Part shown: one piece after another, positions 56,523-64,000 of the stretch
Layout: each line of letters begins with the position of its first letter
Numbering within the stretch: position 1 is the stretch's first letter
Source of the DNA: Cervus elaphus
Lineage: Eukaryota; Chordata; Mammalia; Artiodactyla; Cervidae
Assembly: GCF_910594005.1 (NCBI RefSeq)
Contig: NC_057823.1
Span: forward strand, 63,982,015-64,046,014
Length of the DNA stretch: 64,000 nucleotides
Reading direction: 5' to 3'
The notes under the pieces: generated by a model
Database searches by the model: none
Seen by the model: only the letters and a program-made list of their open reading frames with translations
What the model was told of the DNA's origin: nothing
Made by a program: the position numbers and the translations under genes

Positions 56523-56566
56523 CTGCCCATGTTGGTCCATCCTGCAGGCTGCCGGACGGGGCCTCT
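56523..56566 (-). other. ATOX1: ATOX1 exon 3, 3'UTR part
   Basis: After the stop codon the minus strand reads into a short untranslated segment ending ATGGACCAACATGGGCAG, directly followed by a splice donor GTGGGT (AC at 56521-56522 on the plus strand). A GGATGGACCAA block here resembles the human ATOX1 3'UTR as I remember it. Confidence 0.75.
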
Positions 56567-56691
56567 CTACTTGGGGCCGAGGTAGGAGACAGCCTTTCCT
56601 GTTTTCCCCAGGGTCTCCAGCAAAGTGTCCACGCTGTGCTCAGAGTTGATGCAGACCTTTTTGTTGGGCAGGTCAATGTCAAATTGAACTC
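56567..56691 (-). CDS. ATOX1: ATOX1 exon 3, coding end (residues 28-68)
   Basis: The minus-strand acceptor TTCCTGCAG precedes GAGTTCAATTTG. Joined to exon 2 in phase 1, the frame gives Gly28, then VQFDIDLPNKKVCINSEHSV and DTLLETLGKTGKAVSYLGPK, then TAG at 56567-56569. This completes a 68-residue protein, the normal ATOX1 length. It is the second half of the ferredoxin-like (beta-alpha-beta-beta-alpha-beta) HMA domain and includes Lys60, which helps hold Cu(I). ATOX1 is the cytosolic chaperone that hands Cu(I) to ATP7A and ATP7B at the trans-Golgi. Splice sites are consensus and there are no frame breaks, so the gene appears functional. Confidence 0.96.
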
Positions 56692-56883
56692 CTGCAGGAA
56701 GTGGGGTGGGGAGGACAGACATGTACCCAGTCAGGCTCCTGAATTGTTCACCCCACCCTTTCCCTCTCCTCTAGACCAGGGATTGGCAAACTTCTGAAAA
56801 GGGCCAGAGAGCCCATGGTTTAAGAACTGTGAGCTGCATGGCCTCTGCCCCATGATCTTCCGTAGATTGTTTTGTGTTGTTGT

Positions 56884-57069
56884 GGCTTTCCTGGTGACTC
56901 AGCTGGCAAAGAATCTGCCTGCAATGCGGAAGACCTGGGTTTGATCCCTGGGTTGGGAAGATCCTCTGGAGAAGGGAGAGGCTACCCACTCCAGTATTCT
57001 GGCCTGGAGAATTCCACGCATTGTTTGGTCCGTGGGGTCACAGAATTGGACATGATTGAGTGACTTTCA
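56884..57069 (+). mobile_element. Bov-tA SINE (left arm of inverted pair)
   Basis: Plus strand: ggctttcctggtgactcagc to gattgagtgactttcac. Confidence 0.94.
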
Positions 57070-57071
57070 CT

Positions 57072-57273
57072 TTTGTGTCTGACTTTCTTGCGAATGCATG
57101 TGTTGCAGCCTGCCAGGCTCCTCTGCCCATGGGATTTGCCAGGCAAGAATCTGGAGTGGGTTGCCATTTCCTTCTCCAGGGGATCTTCCCGACCCAGGGA
57201 TTGAACCCATTTCTCTTGTGGTTCCTGAATTGGTAGGCAGATCTTTACCACTTGAGCCACTTGGGAAGCCCCA
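57072..57273 (-). mobile_element. Bov-tA SINE (right arm of inverted pair)
   Basis: Minus strand: cagcctgccaggctcctctg, ggttgccatttccttctcc, to gagccacttgggaagcccc. It is immediately next to the opposite-strand copy. Confidence 0.94.
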
Positions 57274-57423
57274 TATTGTTTTACAAGCCTAAAAAATGTA
57301 AAAACCATTCTCAGCTGTGCAATAACAGATTGTGGGCCCAAAGGCTATAATTTGTCCATTCCTCCTTTAAATAAGGGCTTAAAATTTTTTTTTTCTTAAT
57401 TGCAAAAGTAATACAGACATACC

Positions 57424-57542
57424 AATTTTTTTTTTGGCCACATTCTGTGGTTTGCGGGATCTTAGTTCCTTGACCAGGGATTGAACCTGTGCCCCCTGCA
57501 GTGGAAGCATGAAGTTTTAACCACTGGACTGCTAGGGACACA
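57424..57542 (-). mobile_element. CHR-type SINE
   Basis: Minus strand: T-run, ttggccacattctgtggttt, ttccttgaccagggattg, head ggactgctagggaca. Confidence 0.92.
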
Positions 57543-57599
57543 CCATTAAAAAAAAAAAGGCAAACATTTTTAAATAAAATTTGAAATTGGAAGGCCCCC

Positions 57600-58280
57600 T
57601 ACTATTTCCTGCCTCTAAGAATCACTGAACAATAGGGTCCCATCCAGTGCTTCTCCTAATGGACAAATAAATGAAAAGTGATTTTCCAAAGTGGCATCAT
57701 ACTCTGTAAACAAGTTACTTATATGTCACTTTCCAGTGTCCAGGACACCTTGCCATCTTAGCACATATAGAGACTTACTTCATTCTTTTTGACAGTGACA
57801 CCATATCCCACAGTGTTACTGTATCACAGGGCTTCCCAGGTGGCCCAGTGGTAAAGAATCTGTCTGTCACTGCAGGAGACACAAGAGACTCGGGTTTGAT
57901 CCCTGAATGAGGAAGATCCCCTGGAGAAGGGAATGGCAGCCCATTCCAGTATTCTTGCCTTGAGAATCTTATGGACAGAGGAACCTGGAGAGCTACAGTC
58001 CATGGGATCACAAAGAGTCAGACACAGCTGAGCAATGGTGCACACACAACATCCATCTACTCAGTGCCCTCTAAAAGACACTGGGTTGCTTCCAATTTCT
58101 CACTCTGATCAAAACAATGTAGACATACTTGAACATATCTTATAAAACTTGTGAAAATAGTTCTATACCATGAATTCATAAAATGGAAATTGTGGGACAA
58201 AATATTGGTGTACTTTAAATGTTCACAGGTATTGCAAAACTGCCCTCCTAAAGAGCTGTGTCCATTTAAGGACCCTTGGT
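57600..58280 (-). repeat. ancient L1M fragment split by a SINE
   Basis: Minus strand, mainly after 58050: gggttgcttccaatttctca, tcataaaatggaaattgtgg, ttgcaaaactgccctcctaa. Before 57829 the match is weaker (aatgaaaagtgattttccaa). Confidence 0.6.
57829..58048 (+). mobile_element. Bov-tA SINE
   Basis: Plus strand: agggcttcccaggtggccca to cagacacagctgagcaatgg. Confidence 0.95.
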
Positions 58281-58334
58281 GGCATATGCAAGTAGGTACA
58301 AACGGATCTTGTTGAAATAACAAAGGCAGAGTCC

Positions 58335-58465
58335 CAGGCCTGGCTTCACCACTGACCGGCTGGGTCCTGCCCATCACAGGCCCCAGTCTCCCCATCGGAA
58401 CATGAAGGAGTTGGGGTCAGCCAGCCCTGTGGGCTCTCCAGGTCAAGTATGCCACTAATCTGTGA
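58335..58465 (+). repeat. MIR-like SINE
   Basis: Plus strand: ggcctggcttcaccactgac, cccagtctccccatcggaac. Confidence 0.6.
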
Positions 58466-58963
58466 TTCTTCAGACACTCCGTGGCCCGACTGACTCAGAG
58501 AACCCTTCTGACTCTTCTCCAGTGGCCACCCAAGTGGGAACAGCAGTGAGAGGTGGGCGATACCTGCCCAAGCTCAGAGGCAGGTCCTCACGCACCAGCG
58601 CAGGGGCCTCAAAAAGCACACTGCACAGGATTTAGTCCTAACCTCTGACTCTGGACCTACTGGACACCAGGGGCTGAGGGCAGGGCATCCGGGCTGGCTG
58701 CACTCTGGGTTTTGTCTTTTGCTTCAAAAGGGCTTCCCTCCTCTTCAGAGTAAATATTCTGGTGGCATCATAGCGCTGGAAGACACTCTGGGATCATCCG
58801 ACTCAGTGGATTTCAAAGCTGTGTTTCTGGCAGCCCAGGTCCCCAGGCAGGTGTTCTAGAGCTGGCAAGAGTGAAAGCAGGCTGGCCCTCACTTCATCCA
58901 GACCTGCTGCTTGTATACAGGGGCTTCCGAGCAGGGTTTCACTCTTTTAGAAAAGAAAAAACA

Positions 58964-59269
58964 TTTATTTATTTTTGGCTGCGCTGGAACTTGGTTGCTG
59001 CGCAAGCTTTTCTCCGGTTGTGGTGAGTGGGGCTACTCTCCAGTTGCGGTGCACGGGCTTCTCATTGCAGCGGCTTCTCTCACTGTGGAGCACAGGCTCT
59101 AGCGCACGTGGGCTTCAGTAGTTACAGCTCCCCGGTTCTAGAACACAGGCTCAGTAGTGCATGAGCCTAGTTGCTCAGTGGCACGTAGGATCTTCCCAGC
59201 CCAGGGGTGGAACCCATGTCTCCTGCACAGGCAGGCACATTCTTTACCACTGAGCCACCAGGTAAGCCA
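58964..59269 (-). mobile_element. CHR-1/SINE2-1 type SINE
   Basis: Minus strand: atttttggctgcgctggaac, gggcttctcattgcagcggc, ggcacgtaggatcttcccag, head gagccaccaggtaagcc. Confidence 0.94.
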
Positions 59270-59409
59270 TGGAGTTTCACCTTAAAGCATCCAGAGCAAC
59301 GCTAAGAGACTGACATTCCCATACCCTAGCTGGGGAAAGCCAGGCCCCAGAAGAGGAGGCCATGGTCACACAGGAAGTTTGTGGTCAAGTTTTTTCCATT
59401 GTTTCAGAT

Positions 59410-59590
59410 TTTTTCAAGTTCAGGTTCCAGTTTACAGTCTAGAAATAAGCCATGGACTCACTATGGGACTCTAGGCAGGTCACTTCCCTCTCTGGGGCCT
59501 GGTGTCAACATCCCCATTCCACAGATGGAAAGTATAGCTCAGAGGACTGTTTTAAGTGCTAACAGGATGACAACCCCATGAGAGCCCTTG
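59410..59590 (+). repeat. MIR SINE
   Basis: Plus strand: gactctaggcaggtcacttc, cctctctggggcctggtgtc, aacatccccattccacagat. Confidence 0.65.
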
Positions 59591-59619
59591 GAAAACTGGG
59601 TGTTATCATTGTGGGAGGT

Positions 59620-59721
59620 CTGACTCAATGGCCCCGAGATGGTGATGACAGGAAGGCCTGGTGTGCTACAGTCCATTGGGTTGATAAGAGTCAGACATGA
59701 CTTGACTGAACAACAACAATA
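59620..59721 (+). mobile_element. BovB 3' tip fragment
   Basis: tgactcaatggccccgagat, gtgctacagtccattgggtt, and tail gactgaacaacaacaa. Confidence 0.88.
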
Positions 59722-59853
59722 GTGGGAGTTGGGAGGAAGGTTTAAGAAGGAGGGGGCATATGAATACCTGTAACTAATTTATGTTGATGTATGGCAGAAA
59801 CCAACAAATGTTATAACGCAATTATCCTTCAATTAAAAATAAACTAAAAAAGA
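59722..59853 (+). mobile_element. L1 3' tip fragment
   Basis: gggaggaaggtttaagaagg, catatgaatacctgtaacta, ttatccttcaattaaaaata and an A-rich tail; directly abuts the BovB tip. Confidence 0.88.
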
Positions 59854-60224
59854 AAATTGGGTGTTTTATTATCCAGGGTTTTAGAAATGAAAATCTTAAA
59901 AGACGGATTGCCCCCAGAACTCTGATCACAACTCTGTTGTTATCTCATGGAACCCCAGGACCAGACTCTAGCCCACTCTGGCCCTCAGTTTCCCCAGATG
60001 AGAACTGAGGGGACTGGAGAATGGTTTTCTAAATACACCCAAAAGGGGTGCTTTAGAAGTTCTGCCAGCATGACTGATTGAAAGTTTGTTTCTTAAAATG
60101 TTACAACTTAAAAAAAAAAGTTACAACTTTTAAAATCTTAATAGAAAATGACACTCAAATGCATCACATAACAAAAGTTACCAGAGTAGAGATGAATGTA
60201 ACATAGTAACTAGTCCTGCAAGGG

Positions 60225-60455
60225 CTCCTCCAGGCCAAATTTACTGGCTGTGTCATTCACTGGCTACGTGATCCCAACAGGTTATTCAACCTCTCTGAAC
60301 TTCAGTTCCCTCCTGCTTGAAACCGAGATGGTCAAAGAAATTACCTGAAATGGTTGTGGTGAGGATTAAATGACATGATCCACAGATGCCATGAAGCAGA
60401 GTACTTGGCACATGCTAAGTAACTCAGTACATTTTGGTCTCACTATTATGATCAG
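60225..60455 (+). repeat. MIR SINE
   Basis: Plus strand: cactggctacgtgatcccaa, caacctctctgaacttcagt, gtgaggattaaatgacatga, gtacttggcacatgctaagt. Confidence 0.85.
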
Positions 60456-60551
60456 CTTAAACTCAAGATTCTCCTGCTCCACGCCTGCATTCATTTAATA
60501 TAAGTGTACCAGTCCCCCCACCCCACCCCCAACCCAGGGCCACTCACTCAC

Positions 60552-60627
60552 CTCCTAGCTTGTTGAGGACTCGAGTGACTGCGTTGGAGCAGCCTTCACA
60601 GGTCATATCCACGGAGAACTCGTGCTT
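60552..60627 (-). CDS. ATOX1: ATOX1 exon 2, copper-binding exon (residues 3-27)
   Basis: The minus-strand acceptor TTGTCTGTTTCAG precedes AAGCACGAGTTC, and the donor GTGAGTGAGTG follows CTAGGAG. The 76-bp exon encodes KHEFSVDMTCEGC, then SNAVTRVLNKLG, plus the first base of Gly28. MTCEGC (residues 10-15) is the MxCxxC Cu(I)-binding loop, with both ligand cysteines (12 and 15) intact. Met1-Pro2 must come from exon 1, which lies beyond the window. The exon and exon 3 join in frame to give the family's 68 residues. Cellular role: cytosolic copper carriage to ATP7A and ATP7B, with reported antioxidant and nuclear roles. Confidence 0.97.
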
Positions 60628-60867
60628 CTGAAACAGACAAAGGGGACCGTGAGCCAGGTCCTGCAGAGGGACCCGCACACCCACTGGCACGCAGGCCCAC
60701 TCAGGGCCCCAAGACAGAGGGCAGAGAAAGGCAAGGTCGGGCTGTCATCAGACTCGTCAGTAGTCTGAGTCTCACTCTACTAAATTGTACAGTGGAGTTA
60801 ACTCAGGGTCTCTGTATCTCAGAGGTGGTTGTGTTAAAGGACAGAATCCCTGGAAGTTTTTTAGCAG

Positions 60868-61190
60868 TAGCTGGCACACAATGTATCGAATCACCTGAGA
60901 AGGAAGTTTAAAATGCTGGTTTCTAGTTTCACCTTCAACATTCTGATTTTTCAGCTATGCCGTTGTCTCAGAATCACTAGTAACTCTGGTGGGGGGGGGG
61001 GGGCATGCTCTGAGCAGTGCTGATCTGGGGGTCGTAATTATGCGTCAGAAGATCCCTCTCTGCATTAGAATCACCTGGGAGCTTATTAAAAACTATAGGT
61101 TCTGGTCAGCAAGCCAGAGGGCTGAGGTGTCTATTACGGCCAATAAGCTTCCACGGTGATTCTGAAGTACAGAGACCACTGTCACATTCC
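60868..61190 (+). repeat. hAT MER5-like elements
   Basis: ttagaatcacctgggagctt (61066), then ggttctggtcagcaagc and gagaccactg fit MER5A (best for 61060-61190). A similar diverged copy (gaatcacctgagaaggaagt) starts at 60888. A 13-base G-run lies at 60991-61003. Confidence 0.65.
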
Positions 61191-61379
61191 AGGTGCCTCA
61201 GAGGCAGCACCTAGAAAAGGGAGTCCTAGAAAGGGAGAGAATTTGCCTGGGTTCCCAGTGAGCTAAAGCTGGGCCAGTAAGAGAACTCAGGTTCCTGGAC
61301 TCTCCATGTGGGCTCAATATACTACCATATCCAGGATATCTAACAAACCAAGGGCATGAAGGCAAGCTCCCAGAACATG

Positions 61380-61478
61380 AGCTCTGTTCTGTTCACTGCT
61401 GCATCCCCAGTAAATGAAATGGTGAGTGCCTGGCACAGAGGAAGGGCTTAATACAGTTTGTTGAGTGAATAGATAATT
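61380..61478 (+). repeat. LINE L2 3' terminus
   Basis: gctctgttctgttcactgct, gcatccccagtaaatgaaat, gtgcctggcacagaggaagg, tttgttgagtgaatag. Confidence 0.85.
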
Positions 61479-61557
61479 GATAGAGCTGGTTGAAGAACCC
61501 TGGGTTCTTCCTTTGGTTTCAAACAAAGGTTATTTATACCAATACTTCCTCTATTGT

Positions 61558-61740
61558 AATCTCTGGAAATAAGACCTGGTTTCAGATCCCAGCTCTGGCA
61601 ATTAGTAGCTGTGTGACCATGAGTAAGTAACTTAACTCCTTTGTGCCTTGGTTTCTATATCTGCAAAATGGGGATGAGAGTTCCTCTCCAGGCTGGTGAA
61701 GGAAATGAACACAGCATTTTAAGCATAGCAGCCAGCATGC
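61558..61740 (+). repeat. MIR SINE
   Basis: Plus strand: ggtttcagatcccagctctg, tagctgtgtgaccatgagta, cttggtttctatatctgcaa. Confidence 0.88.
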
Positions 61741-62169
61741 AAAATGGCCCCATGATCTCTTCAGTTCAGTTCAATTCAGTCACTCAGCCGTGCCCAACTC
61801 TTTGCGGCTCTGTGGACTGCAGCATGCCACACCTCCCTGTCCATCACCAACTCTTGGAGTTTACTCAAGCTCATGTCCATTGAGTCGGTGATGCCATCCA
61901 ACCATCTCATCCTCTGTCGTCCCCTTTTCCTCCTGCCTTCAAAGCTTTCCCACCAGCAGGGTCTTTTCAAATGAGCCAGTTCTACCTATCAGGTGGCCAA
62001 AGTATTGGAGTTTCAGCTTCAGCATGAGTCCTTCCAATGAATATTCAGGGCTGATTTCCTTTAGGATGGACTAGTTGGATCTCCTTGCAGTCCAAGGGAT
62101 TCTCAAGAGTCTTCTCCAACACCACAGATCAAGAGCATCAATTCTTCGGCACTCGGCTTTCTTTATAGT

Positions 62170-62572
62170 TCAACTCTCACATCCATATATGACTACTGGA
62201 AAAACCATAGCTTTGACTAGATGGACCTTTGTTGACAAAGTAATGTCTCTGCTTTTTAATATGCTGTCTAGGTTGGTCATAACCTTTCTTATAAGGAGCA
62301 AGCATCTTTTAATTTCATAGTCACCATCTGCAGTGATTTTGAAGCCCAGAAAAATAAAGTCTGTCACTGTTTCCACTGTTTTCCCATCTATTTGCCATGA
62401 AGTGATAGGACCAGATGCCATGATCTTGGTTTTCTGAATGTTGAGTTTTAAGCCAACTTTTTCACTCTCGTCTTTCGCTTTCATCAAGAGGCTCTTTAGT
62501 TTCACTTCACTTTCTGCCATAAGAGTGGTGTCATCTGCATATCTGAGGTTACTGGTATTTCTCCTGGCAATC
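62170..62572 (-). pseudogene. BovB reverse transcriptase remnant, YADD part
   Basis: The open minus-strand stretch contains RYADDTTLMAESE, the RT catalytic YxDD motif, then VGLKLNIQKTKIMASGPITS and the LGFKITADG segment. The downstream part at 61776-61970 (RRKRGRQRMRWLDGITDSMD) lies in another frame, so the gene is dead. Confidence 0.9.
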
Positions 62573-62894
62573 TTTTTTTTTTTTTTTTTAGCCCTCATAG
62601 AAGAACTTTATTGGAAAGCAGGGAAAACTACCAAGATATGAATGAAGACAAAAATTAAAAAAAGTTCAGACATAATGTGTATGACCTTGGTTTAAGTGGA
62701 AATGGAACCCTTTGGCAGTTTGTAGTTAGTGACCTATATTTTCACTTTGTGGCACTGCTGCTGCTACAGCTAAGTCACTTCAGTCATCCGACTCTGTGCG
62801 AGCCCATAGATGGCAGCCCACCAGGCTCCTCTGTCCCTGGGATTCTCCAGGGAAGAATACTGGAGTGGGTTGCCATTTCCTTCTCCATCTCCCG
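62573..62894 (-). pseudogene. processed mRNA 3' end plus Bov-A2 piece inserted in BovB
   Basis: On the minus strand this insert ends with AATAAA (RC of 62607-62612), 17 bases of unique sequence, and a 17-base A tail (T-run at 62573-62589). Its start is a single Bov-A2 monomer (about 62753-62887). Target repeats gcaatctt (62567-62574) and acaatctt (62895-62902) flank it. The sequence between SINE and tail is not a repeat I recognise. The arrangement is that of a 5'-truncated processed transcript. The parent gene is not identified. Confidence 0.7.
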
Positions 62895-63301
62895 ACAATC
62901 TTGATTCCAGCTTGTGCTTCATCCAGCCCAGCATTTCTCATGATGTACTCTGCATATAAGTTAAATAAGCAGGGTGACAATATACAGCCTTGACATACTC
63001 CTTTCTCTATTTGGAACCAGTCTGTTGTTCCATGTCCAGTTCTAACTGTTGCTTCCTGACCTGCATACAGATTTCTCAGGAGGCAGGTCAGGTGGTCTGA
63101 TATTCCTATCTCTTTAAGAATTTTCCACAGTTTGTGGTGATCCACACAGTCAAAGGCTTTGGCATAGTCAATAAAGCAGAAGTAGATATTTTTCTGGAAC
63201 CCTCTTGCTTTTTTGATGATCCAATGGATGTTGGCAATTTGATCTCTGGTTCCTCTGCCTTTTCTAAATCCAGCTTGAACATCTGGAAGTTCACGGTTCA
63301 C
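62890..63301 (-). pseudogene. BovB reverse transcriptase remnant, fingers/palm part
   Basis: The minus-strand frame shows QAGFRKGRGTRDQIANIHWI, YFCFIDYAKAFDCVDHHKLW and TDWFQIEKGVCQGCILSPCL, the RTE-clade RT motifs before YADD. It is interrupted by the retrocopy at 62894 and by a stop near 63302. Confidence 0.9.
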
Positions 63302-64000
63302 GTACTATTGAAGCCTGACTTGGAGAATTTTGAGCATTACTTTACTAGTGTGTGAGATGAGGGCAATTGTGAGGTAGTTTGAGCATTCTTTGGAACTGCC
63401 TTTCTTTAGGATTGGAATGAAAACTGACCTTTTCCAGTCCTGAGGCCACTGCTAAGTTCTCCAAATTTGCTGGCATATTGAGTGCAGCACTTTCACAGCA
63501 TCATCTTTTAGGATTTGAAATAGCTCAACTGGAATTCCATCACCTCTACTAGCTTTGTTTGTATGATGCTTCCTAAGACCCACCTGACTTTGCATTCCAG
63601 GATGTCTGGCTCTAGGTGAGTGATCACACCATCATGATTATCTGGGTTGGAAGACCTTTTTTGTATAGTTCTTCTGTGTATTCTTGCCACCTCTTCTTAA
63701 TATCTTCTGCTTCCGTTAGGTCCATATCATTTCTGTCCTTTATTGTGCCCATCTTTGCATGAAATGTTCTCTTGGTATCTCTAATTTTCTTGAAGAGATC
63801 TCTAGTCTTTCCCATTCTATTGTTTTTCCTCTATTTACACTGATCACTGAAGAAGGTTTTCTTATCTCTCTTTGCTATTCTTTGGAACTCTATATTCAAA
63901 TGGGTATATCTTTTCTTTTCTCCTTTGCCTTTTGCTTCTCTTCTATGATCTCTGCCTCTTGGTATTTATGCCCTTGAGTAGCCTCATCCCACAATGTCTC

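Larger units (their letters stand above)
56775..57366 (+). repeat. hAT-type MER element (MER3/Charlie-like) split by two SINEs
   Basis: The left end accagggattggcaaacttc (56775) and the right part aacagattgtgggcccaaag (57326) belong to one element. Two Bov-tA SINEs lie between, with attgtttt on both outer sides (56865, 57275). Confidence 0.7.
56692..60551 (-). other. ATOX1: ATOX1 intron 2
   Basis: A 3,860-bp intron bounded by GT (RC of 60550-60551) and AG (RC of 56692-56693), both consensus. It is rich in SINEs and old LINEs, listed separately; unique stretches at 58470-58960 and 59854-60225 hold nothing recognisable. Confidence 0.92.
61758..63950 (-). mobile_element. BovB LINE, large fragment with an inserted retrocopy
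   Basis: Minus-strand BovB runs from the cagttcagttcaattcag tail at 61758 up to 62572, then from 62895 to about 63950. The coding frame is broken by stops and shifts. Fragments show the RT motifs FIDYAKAFDCVDHHKLW and GVCQGCILSPCLFNLYAEYI (62890-63301) and RYADDTTLMAES (62500-62570). The true 5' end is not visible; the last 50 bp of the window no longer match what I know of BovB. Confidence 0.93.
60628..64000 (-). other. ATOX1: ATOX1 intron 1 (partial)
   Basis: It begins at the exon 2 acceptor and continues past the window. It holds MER5-like and L2/MIR sequence, a G-run and a large BovB element. I saw no exon 1-like sequence, that is, no CpG-rich start with Met-Pro followed by a donor. Confidence 0.85.

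Noticed and set aside
56884..57069. tRNA gene inside Bov-tA SINEs
   Set aside because: The tRNA-like heads (A and B box) are SINE parts in many copies here; no intact tRNA cloverleaf stands alone.
60628..64000. ATOX1 exon 1
   Set aside because: No CpG-rich segment with Met-Pro followed by a donor was seen; the end of the window is BovB.

Overview
The window is nuclear DNA of a ruminant (cattle, sheep, goat or deer type). Bov-tA, Bov-A2 and CHR-type SINEs, BovB LINEs and young artiodactyl L1 copies occur throughout, over a background of older mammalian MIR, L2, L1M and hAT (MER) repeats. There is no operon, CRISPR array, phage or bacterial gene. The species cannot be told from the sequence alone.

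Two host genes are recognisable, both on the minus strand, in the order known for human 5q33 (SPARC, then ATOX1). The left end (1-7566) is part of SPARC intron 1. The untranslated SPARC exon 1 lies at 7567 to about 7655, with its purine-rich (GGA-box) promoter just beyond, to about 7860. From there to about 53,000 is intergenic DNA, mostly layered retroelements with unique stretches between them. The right end is ATOX1, the 68-residue cytosolic copper chaperone: a proposed small last exon with an AATAAA signal near 53,050-53,082, exon 3 (coding end and stop) at 56,523-56,691, exon 2 (copper-binding MTCEGC) at 60,552-60,627, and part of intron 1 to the window end. ATOX1 exon 1 (5'UTR plus Met-Pro) and SPARC exons 2 onward lie outside.

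The repeats carry most of the history. A young L1 sits inside an older L1 at 41.9-45.5 kb, and the join makes a fused 642-codon frame. A BovB LINE at 24.7-25.6 kb carries a 164-bp near-identical copy of an L1M/L1 junction found 1.9 kb away. An ancient L1M at 27.0-28.4 kb was hit twice at the same 11-bp target. A solo LTR-like element at 32.3-33.1 kb is split by two Bov-tA SINEs. A SINE tail has grown into about 210 bp of AT-rich DNA at 54.4 kb. A large BovB fragment at 61.75-63.95 kb contains a processed mRNA 3' end fused to a SINE.

No previously undescribed biological system is evident. The observations most worth checking are a motif cluster (X-box, TEAD, AP-1) in SPARC intron 1, the 164-bp copied module, the retrocopied 3' end in BovB, the inverted SINE pair in ATOX1 intron 2, and the proposed ATOX1 terminal exon.
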